Assembly: GCA_021734025.1 (NCBI GenBank)
Contig: JAIPJS010000001.1
Span: forward strand, 310,001-374,000
Length of the DNA: 64,000 bases
Direction: 5' to 3'
From: Candidatus Neomarinimicrobiota bacterium
GTDB taxonomy: Bacteria; Fidelibacterota; JAANXI01
The notes under the pieces were generated by a model that was given only the letters and a program-made list of their open reading frames with translations, had not been told where the DNA came from and ran no database searches. Below are positions 53,856-63,188 of the stretch, piece after piece. Made by a program: the position numbers and the translations under genes. Positions within the stretch are counted from its first letter, which is position 1; each line of letters opens with the position of its first letter.

Positions 53856-56594
53856 ATGGAAAAGAGACAGCTTATTGTGGATGAACTCAACAGGCTTATC
53901 GAAGAAATCATTCTATTTGATCCCAACAGCGAAACTGATTTTAAGCACCTGCGTGGATTGCTTCAGGAGTTAGAGCAGTCGGTTTCTCCGGAGCAGCATA
54001 ATGAACTCTCCAGATACCTCGACGAGATGATGGCAGAGAAATCCGTTGAGGGAATGGACGAGTCTATTCGGAAATTCCAGGAAAGTGTTGAATCGCTCCG
54101 ACAATATTATACAACCGGAGGTACAGAAGATAGGTCGCTATCCGGTGAGCGGGAAAAGGCCGGGGAGGAGAAACCGGGGTATTTGAGTGAAACCGAATTG
54201 GTCGAAGATTTTTTGCAGGAAGGAGAGGAATACCTCCAGGTAGTGGAGGAAAATCTTATTGCGCTGGAGAATGCTCCTGGTGACACCGCACTCATAGATT
54301 CCATTTTTCGGCCATTCCACACCATCAAAGGTGTAGCAGGATTTCTTGGTTTATATGAGATTCAGGATTTTGCACACCTGTTTGAGGATTTACTAGAAGA
54401 GGTACGGAACGGATCATTATCACAGTCGCCAGAGCTGACGGATCTCATCCTCACAGGAGTTGATTCTCTCCGTGGCATGCTGGATGCCGTTGGTGAAAGC
54501 ATGGAAGCCGGAGAGCATATTCCACATAACATCGATGTGGGCCATATAATTAATCAGGCCCGGGCTAAACTCGGTGGTGTATCTGTAGCGCACACTACAA
54601 AAACCGGCCAATCTGAGTCTCCTCATACAGAAAAAAATAGTGCTCCGGAATCCAGACCGGAAAATGAGCGCAATCCGGAAACGGAGGAAGCGACAACGAA
54701 CCCGCCAGAAGAATCTGATGAAGATGACTTCGATGACCTTGGGGCTGATTTCCTGACCGACCCGGAATTGGTACAGGATTATCTGCAAGAAGGCGAAGAT
54801 CACCTCCAGTCTATTGAGCAGCACCTAATCAAATGGGAAAACGACCCTGACAACCTGGAGTATGTGGACACCATCTTTCGGGGATTCCATACCATCAAAG
54901 GGGTGGCAGGATTTCTTAACCTTACAGACATTAACCGTGTCTCTCACGAATTCGAAAATTTACTGGACGAAGCCAGATCCGGAAACCTGAGTTTAACCAC
55001 CGCGGTTACGGATGTTATTCTCAGCGGGGTGGATGCTCTGCGCGCAATGAATGGGGCGGTCGCAGAGAGCATAGAATCCGGGGAACGGGTTTCACACCCG
55101 GTTGATGTCGATAGCCTGTTATCCACGGTGCAAAAATTTGATCCGGAAGCGGAAAATAAATCGCCTGGAAAAGGTACCGTCTACACCGATACTCAAAAGG
55201 AAGCCTCTGTTAAAAACAATGCTGAGCCAGATAAGGTGGAGGAAAAACCGTCAGCTGATCCTTCGACCGGGAAAGATATACAGGAGAAAGCGGCGGCGCA
55301 ACGCCGCCGATCAGGGGCTATCAAGGTGGAAACCGAGAAAATGGATTACCTGATCGATATGGTGGGAGAACTGGTAATTACACAGAATATGGTGGCACAA
55401 AACCGAATTGTCCGGGATACCGCTAACAAGCGATTGGCCGGCGACATGGCCCAGCTGAAACGAATTACCTCAACGCTGCAGAATATCTCGATGTCCCTCC
55501 GGATGATACCGATTGAAGCCACATTCCGCAAGATGCAGCGTATCGTTCGGGATCTCGCGCATAAATCGGGAAAACAGATAGAATTACGTCTTGAAGGTGA
55601 GCAGACGGAAATTGATAGAAATATGGTGGAAACCCTGTACGATCCACTGGTCCATATGGTCCGGAACGCCTGTGATCACGGTATCGAATTACCGGAAGAG
55701 AGAGAAGCCGCCGGAAAGGCTCCGGAGGGTGAAGTCATCCTGAATGCCTACCATAAGGGCGGGAATGTTGTCATTGAAATTTCAGACGATGGTGCGGGGT
55801 TGGACAAAGAAGCCATTATGGAAAAGGCGAGATCGCGGGACCTCCTCAATGAAGATGAGGTCCTCACCGACAGGCAAATTTATGAACTCCTGTTTCAGCC
55901 GGGATTTTCGACGGCCAAATCCGTCACCGATGTTTCCGGCCGTGGCGTTGGGATGGATGTGGTCAAGCGAACCATCGAAAAGCTCCGCGGTCAGATTGAC
56001 GTGGAATCCAAACAGGGCGAAGGGTCAGCGTTCTACATTAAACTTCCGCTCACTCTGGCAATCATCGACGGAGTTATTGTTGAAGTTGGAACCGAGCGAT
56101 ACGTCATACCGACGCTATCCATAGAAGAATCCGTCCAGCCGTCTAAATCTGACTATAATTTTATTGCCGGGCGCGGAGAAACTATCATGGTGCGGGATAA
56201 GATATTTCCACTGGTCCGTCTGCATGACTTATTCGGTGTCAAAAACAGCATTACGGATCCATGGGAAGGGATAGTAATGCTCGTTGATGCCGGGGGCGAG
56301 AATATCGGCATCCTGGTTGATCAATTGGTGGATAAACAGGAGATCGTGATTAAATCCATGGGAGAACAATTACAGGCACTCCCGGGAATCAGCGGTGGGG
56401 CCATCCTTGGAGACGGGACAGTAGGGTTAATACTGGATGTCCCAAGCTTATTACAAATCCGGGATTCACGGCTTCGTGAAAGACACCACGCTAAGCGAAA
56501 TGGAGATTCGCTCAACGGCGCAGATATAGAACCGGTAACTACAGCTGAAACTGAGGGAGCAGACGAAGCGACAGAATCTGTTCAATCGAAATAA
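53856..56594 (+). CDS. cheA: Chemotaxis histidine kinase CheA with two Hpt domains
   Basis: A 912-residue CheA. Two Hpt domains lie at about 112-230 and 300-420, with phosphoacceptor His155 and His345 in identical HTIKGVAGF motifs exactly 190 residues apart. Then come a dimerisation region (VETEKMDYLIDMVGELVITQ, about 490-510), an ATPase domain with HMVRNACDHGIELPEER, DDGAGLD and GRGVGMDVV, and a C-terminal CheW-like domain. No P2 CheY-binding domain is evident; the linkers are Glu/Lys/Pro rich. It works with CheW and the two receptors downstream. The ribosome site is weak. Confidence 0.95.
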   Translation: MEKRQLIVDELNRLIEEIILFDPNSETDFKHLRGLLQELEQSVSPEQHNELSRYLDEMMAEKSVEGMDESIRKFQESVESLRQYYTTGGTEDRSLSGEREKAGEEKPGYLSETELVEDFLQEGEEYLQVVEENLIALENAPGDTALIDSIFRPFHTIKGVAGFLGLYEIQDFAHLFEDLLEEVRNGSLSQSPELTDLILTGVDSLRGMLDAVGESMEAGEHIPHNIDVGHIINQARAKLGGVSVAHTTKTGQSESPHTEKNSAPESRPENERNPETEEATTNPPEESDEDDFDDLGADFLTDPELVQDYLQEGEDHLQSIEQHLIKWENDPDNLEYVDTIFRGFHTIKGVAGFLNLTDINRVSHEFENLLDEARSGNLSLTTAVTDVILSGVDALRAMNGAVAESIESGERVSHPVDVDSLLSTVQKFDPEAENKSPGKGTVYTDTQKEASVKNNAEPDKVEEKPSADPSTGKDIQEKAAAQRRRSGAIKVETEKMDYLIDMVGELVITQNMVAQNRIVRDTANKRLAGDMAQLKRITSTLQNISMSLRMIPIEATFRKMQRIVRDLAHKSGKQIELRLEGEQTEIDRNMVETLYDPLVHMVRNACDHGIELPEEREAAGKAPEGEVILNAYHKGGNVVIEISDDGAGLDKEAIMEKARSRDLLNEDEVLTDRQIYELLFQPGFSTAKSVTDVSGRGVGMDVVKRTIEKLRGQIDVESKQGEGSAFYIKLPLTLAIIDGVIVEVGTERYVIPTLSIEESVQPSKSDYNFIAGRGETIMVRDKIFPLVRLHDLFGVKNSITDPWEGIVMLVDAGGENIGILVDQLVDKQEIVIKSMGEQLQALPGISGGAILGDGTVGLILDVPSLLQIRDSRLRERHHAKRNGDSLNGADIEPVTTAETEGADEATESVQSK

Positions 56595-56628
56595 ATAGGT
56601 TTATGTGAGAAAAAAGGAGAGGAATGTT

Positions 56629-57147
56629 ATGAGTAACACTGCAGAAGCCACGGCTGTCCAGGACTCCAAGCTGGAGCGGCTTGAAGGAAAATATATCACG
56701 TTTCACCTGGACGGCGAAGAATACGGAATCCCGATCCTGAACGTGCGGGAAATAATCGGCATGATGAAGGTTACGCCTGTACCGCGTACCCCAGAATTCG
56801 TTCGCGGCGTGGTGAATCTCCGTGGTAAGGTTATTCCGGTGATCGATTTGCGCACGCGGTTTGGGCTGGAGTTCAAGGAATCGGACGACAGAACACCTAT
56901 TATTGTGGTAGAAATCGAAGGTGCCGAGACTATCGTGCAGATCGGGATTGTCGTTGATGCGGTCTCCGAGGTGATTCAGGTAACCGGTGAGGATATCGAA
57001 GAAACACCATCATTTGGCGTGGATGTAGACACAAAATTCATCCTCGGAATGGCCAAAGTCGCGGAGGGGATAAAAACTCTGCTGGATATAAATAAAGTCC
57101 TGACCAGCGAAGACCTGGTAGTCCTGGAAGCAACGGCTGAACAGTAG
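56629..57147 (+). CDS. cheW: Chemotaxis coupling protein CheW
   Basis: A 172-residue CheW, the adaptor that links CheA to chemoreceptors. It has the two-barrel fold with YGIPILNVREIIG, the conserved Arg-containing FVRGVVNLRGKVIPVIDLR, and GIVVDAVSEVI. The ATG at 56629 is chosen because GGAGAGG lies eight bases upstream; an earlier in-frame site at 56605 is weaker. It follows cheA by 34 bases. Confidence 0.95.
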   Translation: MSNTAEATAVQDSKLERLEGKYITFHLDGEEYGIPILNVREIIGMMKVTPVPRTPEFVRGVVNLRGKVIPVIDLRTRFGLEFKESDDRTPIIVVEIEGAETIVQIGIVVDAVSEVIQVTGEDIEETPSFGVDVDTKFILGMAKVAEGIKTLLDINKVLTSEDLVVLEATAEQ

Positions 57148-57281
57148 GCCGGCATTGTACCTATGATGTGGGAAACTTCAGGGAAATTTCAAAGCAACCG
57201 GTCAAAATACGGAAACATTGCAAATCCGGGCACGACTACGGATAGCACCGTAAATTATCTGACAGGGGCGGGAAGAGGAGA

Positions 57282-58928
57282 ATGAATTCAGGAAAAGGTG
57301 TAAAGATTAGCGTCTACTTATGGGGAAGTGTTACCGTATTACTGGTATTGATGCTGCTAATTGGCGGAACGGGATTGTTGGGATTATCTGACATGGGGGA
57401 ATCCCTGGAGGATGTGACCAGGGATCATTTGCCAATGCAGAATTATCTGCTTCAGGCGGACCGGGATCTGCAGCAATTATTAGTGGCGGAACGCTCTCTC
57501 TTCCTTGTGGAATTGAACAGCCGTCAGTTTAAAGAGTTTTTCGATACTTATGAAGAAAACATGCAGCAGTCAAAAGAACGGATGGCTGCATATAGCGAAT
57601 TTATTACGACCACGAAAGAACAGAACCTGTATGACCAATACCGTCAGGCGCGGAAGGAGTGGAGCAGTACTTCAGCCCGGGTCATCCGGTTAGCCCAGAC
57701 TGCCGACAGCAGCCAACGGGCTCAGGCGCTGGAGCTGTCGAATGGCAGCGGGATGGAGCAGTTTGCCAGGATGAGGAGTCACATCGATGAGTTGGAGAGG
57801 GTGAACGAGGAACTGATTACTGAAGCCCGGGAATTCGGGGAGCGCAGTTCCAGCCGCGCATCATTGGCGATAAATATTGTTACTCTGATTGCTTTACTCA
57901 GTGGGATGTTCATCGCCTGGTACATGAGCAGAAAAATCACAGCACCGGTTATCCATTCGGCCAATACATTGAAAGAGGGCGCTACACAGACGGTCGATGC
58001 GGCTGAACAATTCTCACAGTCGAGCGAAATCCTGTCGGAGGGCGCCACGGAACAGGCGGCTTCCGTGGAAGAAACCAGCGCGACACTCGAGCAACTGACG
58101 GCGATGTCGCGCCAGATGGCTGAAAACAGCGATGTGATCTATAAACTGATGACCTCCGATGCTGCCACCAACTTTCAGGTTATATCCGAACGAATGCAGG
58201 ATATGAAAACCGCGTTGCGGAAAACGGTCGACGCAAGTAAAAAGACCGGTGACGTTATCAGAACTATTGATGAAATCGCATTCCAGACGAATCTTTTGGC
58301 ATTGAACGCGTCGGTAGAGGCTGCCAGGGCCGGTGCGGCGGGACAGGGCTTTTCCGTGGTGGCAAACGAAGTGAGAAACCTTGCACAACGGGCGGCAGAG
58401 GCGGCACGAAAGACATCGGATTTGATCGCCAGCGCCAACGACCGCATTGAAGAGTCGGCCTCTTTGAATGAACAGGTGGAGGACGCCTTACAGAAAAATG
58501 AAAAAATCGCAAGAAAAGTTACGGAAATGGTAGATGAAGTGTCCACGGCATCCCGGGAACAGTCCCACGGAATTAAACAGATCTCCCAGGCTGTCAATCA
58601 GGTGGATGCGGTTGCCCAGCAAAATGCGGCCGAGGCGGAGGAGGCTGCTGCGGCTGCCAGGGAAATGAACTCTCGGGCGAAGGATCTTAGTATGGTAGTG
58701 GAAGATCTAGAAATACTGGCATACGGATCTGGGACTGCAAACGGGAAGAGCAGAGACGGTATGGAAAAGTCAAATAATGGATTATCAACGGCTGACGGAA
58801 AAATAAGGATGCGGTATTCGAGTGGGAATAAAGGGGAAAGAGACTGGATAGACAGCACAAATGGAGACAGCAAACAATCAGCGGTTTCGGAAGATATGTT
58901 CTATTCATGTGAATATGTGAGGCGGTAA
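57282..58928 (+). CDS. Methyl-accepting chemotaxis protein without a HAMP domain
   Basis: A 548-residue chemoreceptor. TM1 is at about 10-34 and TM2 at about 195-214, with a 4-helix-bundle-type periplasmic region between ([18 protein letters not shown]). The cytoplasmic part has the conserved hairpin tip [22 protein letters not shown] (in two overlapping short stretches) and flanking heptads with Gln/Glu sites. After TM2 there are only about 20 residues before the signalling coiled coil, so the usual HAMP is missing. The ligand is unknown. GAGGAG precedes the ATG. The next receptor starts six bases after the stop. Confidence 0.93.
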   Translation: MNSGKGVKISVYLWGSVTVLLVLMLLIGGTGLLGLSDMGESLEDVTRDHLPMQNYLLQADRDLQQLLVAERSLFLVELNSRQFKEFFDTYEENMQQSKERMAAYSEFITTTKEQNLYDQYRQARKEWSSTSARVIRLAQTADSSQRAQALELSNGSGMEQFARMRSHIDELERVNEELITEAREFGERSSSRASLAINIVTLIALLSGMFIAWYMSRKITAPVIHSANTLKEGATQTVDAAEQFSQSSEILSEGATEQAASVEETSATLEQLTAMSRQMAENSDVIYKLMTSDAATNFQVISERMQDMKTALRKTVDASKKTGDVIRTIDEIAFQTNLLALNASVEAARAGAAGQGFSVVANEVRNLAQRAAEAARKTSDLIASANDRIEESASLNEQVEDALQKNEKIARKVTEMVDEVSTASREQSHGIKQISQAVNQVDAVAQQNAAEAEEAAAAAREMNSRAKDLSMVVEDLEILAYGSGTANGKSRDGMEKSNNGLSTADGKIRMRYSSGNKGERDWIDSTNGDSKQSAVSEDMFYSCEYVRR

Positions 58929-58934
58929 CGAATT

Positions 58935-60917
58935 ATGTTAAAAAAGTTAAGTCTGGGTCAAAAGTTGACAGGTTTTTCCATCCTGTTCGGTGCAATGATT
59001 ACGGTGGGGACCTTTATTGGCTGGTATGCCGTACAGGTTATTGAAAAAACCACTCAAGAAATTTCCTATGTGGAGTATCCGGCTGCAAACAGTATTACCA
59101 AGGCTGAGATACAAATACTTGCCCTGCAAAACGAGTTACATCGCCTGTTTAATACCTGGGAATCCGATGAAATTCACAGGGTTTCGGTTGAAATTCAGGA
59201 AACACACATCCCGAATATCAGGACCACCCTTCACGAATTAGAAAATAGCTCTTCTGACATAGTAAGGCGACAGGCAAAGCAGAGTGTTCCCCAAATCCGT
59301 GAAATACTCACTAAAATCGTCCCGGTTGAAGATATTCAGACTCAAATTCAAAGGTATAGTATGGTGGTGGATGGTCAGCCAGAGCCTATTCACCAAATAC
59401 TGGAATCCAGGATAGTGAATCACCATAACTGGATGAAGGCACTGAAAACCGCGGTATCAGATCGCAAAAATTTTGCCGGGGAGCTTGATCCGAACCAATG
59501 CCAACTTGGGCAATTCCTTTTGGAGTTTACCACCGATAATGAGGAAATTCGGACACTCCTGACCTCGATCATCGATGTCCATGGTGAACTACACACGGCA
59601 GCTCAGCCGGCAGCAACCGTGGGAATGAGCATCAACACTTACCAGCAGCGGATAGAACCAATATATAAACAAATTGTCTCGCTATTGTCAGAGATGACCG
59701 ACCTTACCAAAACTAAATACCAGCATGAGAATTCAAATAAACTGCGTGTAATGGCAGACTTGAATGCCGGGACCGGCGAGGCGACTAAGACATTGAATCA
59801 GCACAAAAAAGAGATCGGGGAATACATTGAAAACGTCCTGGCGTCTAACAGGTCCCTGTCATCAAACACCGGAAAATTGTTGCTTATCGCCGGGGCAATC
59901 GGGCTTTTTCTCATTGGAATAATGGGGTGGTTCCTGACTGGTTCCATTACCAGTCCCGTCAAAGAGGCAATCAGCCAATTGTCCGATGGTTCCATGTCCG
60001 TGAGCGGCGCTTCAACTCAAATCGCCGAAACCAGCCAGGTTGTGGCAGAAGGATCATCAAAGCAGGCAGCATCTCTGGAGCAGGTGAGTGTGAGTTTGGA
60101 AGAATTAAATGCCATGGCGCAGCAAAATGCTGATGGCGCAAACCAGGCGAATACTTTGGCAAAAGAGACCAAAGAAACCGCAAATCGCGGGAACCGGACA
60201 ATGATAGAGATGCAGGAGGCGATTCACGAAGTTCGGGGTTCAGCTGAGGAGACCTCAAAAATTATCAAAACCATCGATGAGATTGCCTTTCAGACCAATC
60301 TGCTGGCGCTCAATGCTTCGGTAGAAGCCGCCCGGGCAGGAGAAGCTGGCCAGGGATTCGCCGTTGTGGCAAATGAGGTCAGGAACCTGGCACAGCGGGC
60401 GTCACAGGCAGCGAATTCAACTTCAGAATTATTGGAAAATTCGCTGGAAAATGCGGAACGCAGCGTCGAAATCGTCAAAAATATGGCGGCAGAACTCAAT
60501 GAGATGGAAGAACGGACCATAAAGGTCAACGAACTGATAGGCGAAATTTCTGTCGCGTCCGGAGAACAACGCGATGGCGTCAGGGAGATCAGCGCTGCTG
60601 TGGCCCAAATAGACAAGGTAACGCAAGCGAATACCACAGAAGCTGAGGCTTCGAGCGAATCGGCGGGACAACTGAATAACGAAGCCGAATCCCTGTTAAA
60701 CATTGTTCAGCGCCTGCAGACACTGGTATACGGCTTGAAAAAAGCGAATTATAACGATGGCGAGGCACGGACTTCCGGCCCTAATAACCAACACCTTCGT
60801 TCAAAGGCACATGAGTATTCTTCTAGAGATTCAGCACGAGCCAAAGATTCGGCAGAAGAATTGATTCCATTTGCCGGGAACGCCCAAAAAACCTCCCGAG
60901 AATTTTCTGAATTTTAA
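58935..60917 (+). CDS. Methyl-accepting chemotaxis protein with periplasmic CZB zinc domain
   Basis: A 660-residue receptor. TM1 lies at about 12-32 and TM2 at about 313-335. Between them, residues about 155-230 match the chemoreceptor zinc-binding (CZB) domain: His163 in HHNW, Cys189 in NQCQLGQF, and His216 and His220 in DVHGELH. CZB domains bind zinc and sense zinc or hypochlorous acid; most sit at the cytoplasmic end of soluble receptors, so a place between the two helices is notable. There is no HAMP after TM2. The tip is of the usual conserved type. It forms a pair with the receptor before it. Confidence 0.9.
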   Translation: MLKKLSLGQKLTGFSILFGAMITVGTFIGWYAVQVIEKTTQEISYVEYPAANSITKAEIQILALQNELHRLFNTWESDEIHRVSVEIQETHIPNIRTTLHELENSSSDIVRRQAKQSVPQIREILTKIVPVEDIQTQIQRYSMVVDGQPEPIHQILESRIVNHHNWMKALKTAVSDRKNFAGELDPNQCQLGQFLLEFTTDNEEIRTLLTSIIDVHGELHTAAQPAATVGMSINTYQQRIEPIYKQIVSLLSEMTDLTKTKYQHENSNKLRVMADLNAGTGEATKTLNQHKKEIGEYIENVLASNRSLSSNTGKLLLIAGAIGLFLIGIMGWFLTGSITSPVKEAISQLSDGSMSVSGASTQIAETSQVVAEGSSKQAASLEQVSVSLEELNAMAQQNADGANQANTLAKETKETANRGNRTMIEMQEAIHEVRGSAEETSKIIKTIDEIAFQTNLLALNASVEAARAGEAGQGFAVVANEVRNLAQRASQAANSTSELLENSLENAERSVEIVKNMAAELNEMEERTIKVNELIGEISVASGEQRDGVREISAAVAQIDKVTQANTTEAEASSESAGQLNNEAESLLNIVQRLQTLVYGLKKANYNDGEARTSGPNNQHLRSKAHEYSSRDSARAKDSAEELIPFAGNAQKTSREFSEF

Positions 60918-61161
60918 AATCACCATTTAGCAATGTCAGGATAAGGTTACCGTCAAAAGCCTCGTATCCCCGTGAACTGCCCTCTGGTTGATTCGTCTGT
61001 TCAACACTGTCTATTATAATTTCTTCAGAAATCCCGGTTGAAGTCTTTAGAATTTTACTGGTGTTTTCTTCAGTCAAAATTGTAAATTAACAAACTCCAT
61101 TTCCCCGCAATCAATTTGCTAAATATGGACTGCTTAACCGGTTCTCAGATGACTATCAAAC

Positions 61162-63063
61162 ATGAATGACTCAATGACTGGATTCTGGATAATTAGCACC
61201 CGTGGTGTCATCCATTCAATAGATAACGTAACCCGACAGTACTTCGGTACCGCTGCTGACGATTTAATCGGTTTGTCGGTGTTTAAATTGTTGCTGGAAA
61301 ACGCTTGTGCCGATCTTACGCAGTTTTTAATTGAGAAGGAAGGTTCTGACTTATCCAAAAAAACGTCGCTGGAATTTTATGGCAGATACCAGAATTCAAA
61401 ATTATCGCTGCGGGTTATTCAGGGCTATTCCGGTGAATCTCCACCGGACAGGCTCATCTGCATCGTCAAAATAGGAACCCACCAATCGATGCTGCCGGAG
61501 TCAGGTGGATTTGAACACCTTAGTATTCCTGGTAATATCGAGATTTTGAATTATATCGAGTTAGGGATATGTCGGGTCGATGAGCATGGGCAGATTATTG
61601 AATCAGGTACTTTTTGTAACACAATGTTCGGCCAGGAAAAGGGTAACGGATTAGTGGGGCAGTCGATAATCGATATGGGCATCGTGACGCCAACCTGGTG
61701 GCAAAAGTATACCCAAAAGGATAACGATGGAAAAGTGTTCTCCGATATTCGTTCGGTTCGTGTATTACCAAAAGACCGGATGCGGTATTTCCGTATTACA
61801 GGTCACCAGGAAATTCCCGGGGGAACACGGCCCGTGTACCGGTTATTTTTTCAGGATATTACGGTGGTCAAAGAATTAGAGCGGGAACTGCTTCAGGCAC
61901 AAAAGATGGAGGCGGCAGGTCGATTATCCAGCGGGATTGCCCATGATTTTAAGAATATCATGAATGCCATAATTGGCTACACGCAATTACTGCAGATGGA
62001 TGACCTGGTGCGGTCAGACCAGCAGTCACATAAAAACTTACTCAGGATACTGGAAATGAGCCATCGGGCGGTAGACCTCGTCCAAAAGCTGTCCAGGTTT
62101 ACACGACAGCCTGATCCAGGTAATTCCAGATGTCAGGTGAACGGCGCGATTCAGGAGGTGGCGGAAATGCTGAAACATACCACCTCCAAAGAATTGAATA
62201 TCCATATCAATTTTGACTCGGAGTACGTCACCGCCAAAATTAATCCGGTGGAGTTTCAACAGGTATTGATGAACCTGGCGCTTAATGCCTGGGATGCCAT
62301 GGAGGATTCCAAAGAACTCTTTATTCAGACCAAATCCGTTCAATTCGACGAGGAGATGGAATGTTATCCACTGAATGTCTTGCCCGGGGAATACGTGAAA
62401 GTCGATATCCAGGATCACGGGATGGGCATGGATGAGCGCACACTCCGCCGGGTCTTCGATCCTTTTTACACCACGAAGCAGGCAGAGAAGGGCACCGGGC
62501 TCGGTTTAGCTATCACAAAATCCATTTTGGAGAATTATCATTCAGGGGTTCACGTGGAATCAGAGCCCGGCAAGGGAACGACATTCTCGTTATATATGCC
62601 CCGCTACACAGAAGATCACGCAAAAAGTGACCGGATCATTGATCCCGGTTTCAATTACGCCCTGAAAGAAGTGTTCACCATTCTGGTTGTCGATGATGAA
62701 TTGCATCTCCGGGAAATGCAGGAACAGTTTTTAACTTCCCTTGGGCAAAACGTATTGACGGCTGAAGATGGCCGGAAAGGGCTCGATTTCTGTGAAGTGC
62801 ATAGCGATATCATCGATTTGATACTGTTGGATATAAAGATGCCACGGATGACAGGCGTCGAGATGCTCAGAAATCTCCGTAAATTTGAACCCGACATCCC
62901 GGTGTTAATTGTCACCGGGTACATTACAGAAGAAGAAAAGCGCGAATGCCAAAATTTTGGCGTGGCTGGTTTTCTGGAAAAACCGTATTCATTTAATAAC
63001 CTGACTGATCGCCTCATTCGTATATTATCCGATCGTACCCCCAAGCAACAAATTGTTAGTTAA
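61162..63063 (+). CDS. Hybrid histidine kinase with PAS-like regions and C-terminal receiver
   Basis: A 633-residue soluble kinase. Two PAS-like regions are at about 5-110 and 120-240 (weak; the second has LGICRVDEHGQIIE and a PAC-like FFQDITVVKELE end). The H-box IAHDFKNIMNAIIG contains His261, the ATPase domain has QDHGMGMD and GTGLGLAI, and the C-terminal receiver has ILVVDDE and LILLDIKMPRMTG. It resembles the kinase at 51853 in the last two thirds. It lies between the second receptor and cheR. No ribosome site is clear at ATG 61162; ATG 61174 is an alternative. Confidence 0.88.
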   Translation: MNDSMTGFWIISTRGVIHSIDNVTRQYFGTAADDLIGLSVFKLLLENACADLTQFLIEKEGSDLSKKTSLEFYGRYQNSKLSLRVIQGYSGESPPDRLICIVKIGTHQSMLPESGGFEHLSIPGNIEILNYIELGICRVDEHGQIIESGTFCNTMFGQEKGNGLVGQSIIDMGIVTPTWWQKYTQKDNDGKVFSDIRSVRVLPKDRMRYFRITGHQEIPGGTRPVYRLFFQDITVVKELERELLQAQKMEAAGRLSSGIAHDFKNIMNAIIGYTQLLQMDDLVRSDQQSHKNLLRILEMSHRAVDLVQKLSRFTRQPDPGNSRCQVNGAIQEVAEMLKHTTSKELNIHINFDSEYVTAKINPVEFQQVLMNLALNAWDAMEDSKELFIQTKSVQFDEEMECYPLNVLPGEYVKVDIQDHGMGMDERTLRRVFDPFYTTKQAEKGTGLGLAITKSILENYHSGVHVESEPGKGTTFSLYMPRYTEDHAKSDRIIDPGFNYALKEVFTILVVDDELHLREMQEQFLTSLGQNVLTAEDGRKGLDFCEVHSDIIDLILLDIKMPRMTGVEMLRNLRKFEPDIPVLIVTGYITEEEKRECQNFGVAGFLEKPYSFNNLTDRLIRILSDRTPKQQIVS

Positions 63064-63152
63064 TTTGAATCTTCCAAATCAACGGTTTTTCTCTCTTAAT
63101 TTTTATTGAATCCTGCCGATAATAGGTATGAAACTGTAGGGGAGGACTATCT

Positions 63153-63188
63153 ATGCCGCAACGCAGGTACCGGGCTACGCATGAATGA
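63153..63188 (+). other. Possible 11-codon leader overlapping the cheR start
   Basis: ATG at 63153 follows a strong GGGGAGGA at seven bases and opens an 11-codon frame (MPQRRYRATHE) that ends at 63188, overlapping the cheR ATG at 63181. The cheR start itself has no good ribosome site, so translation of cheR may be coupled to this frame. This may be chance. Confidence 0.25.
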
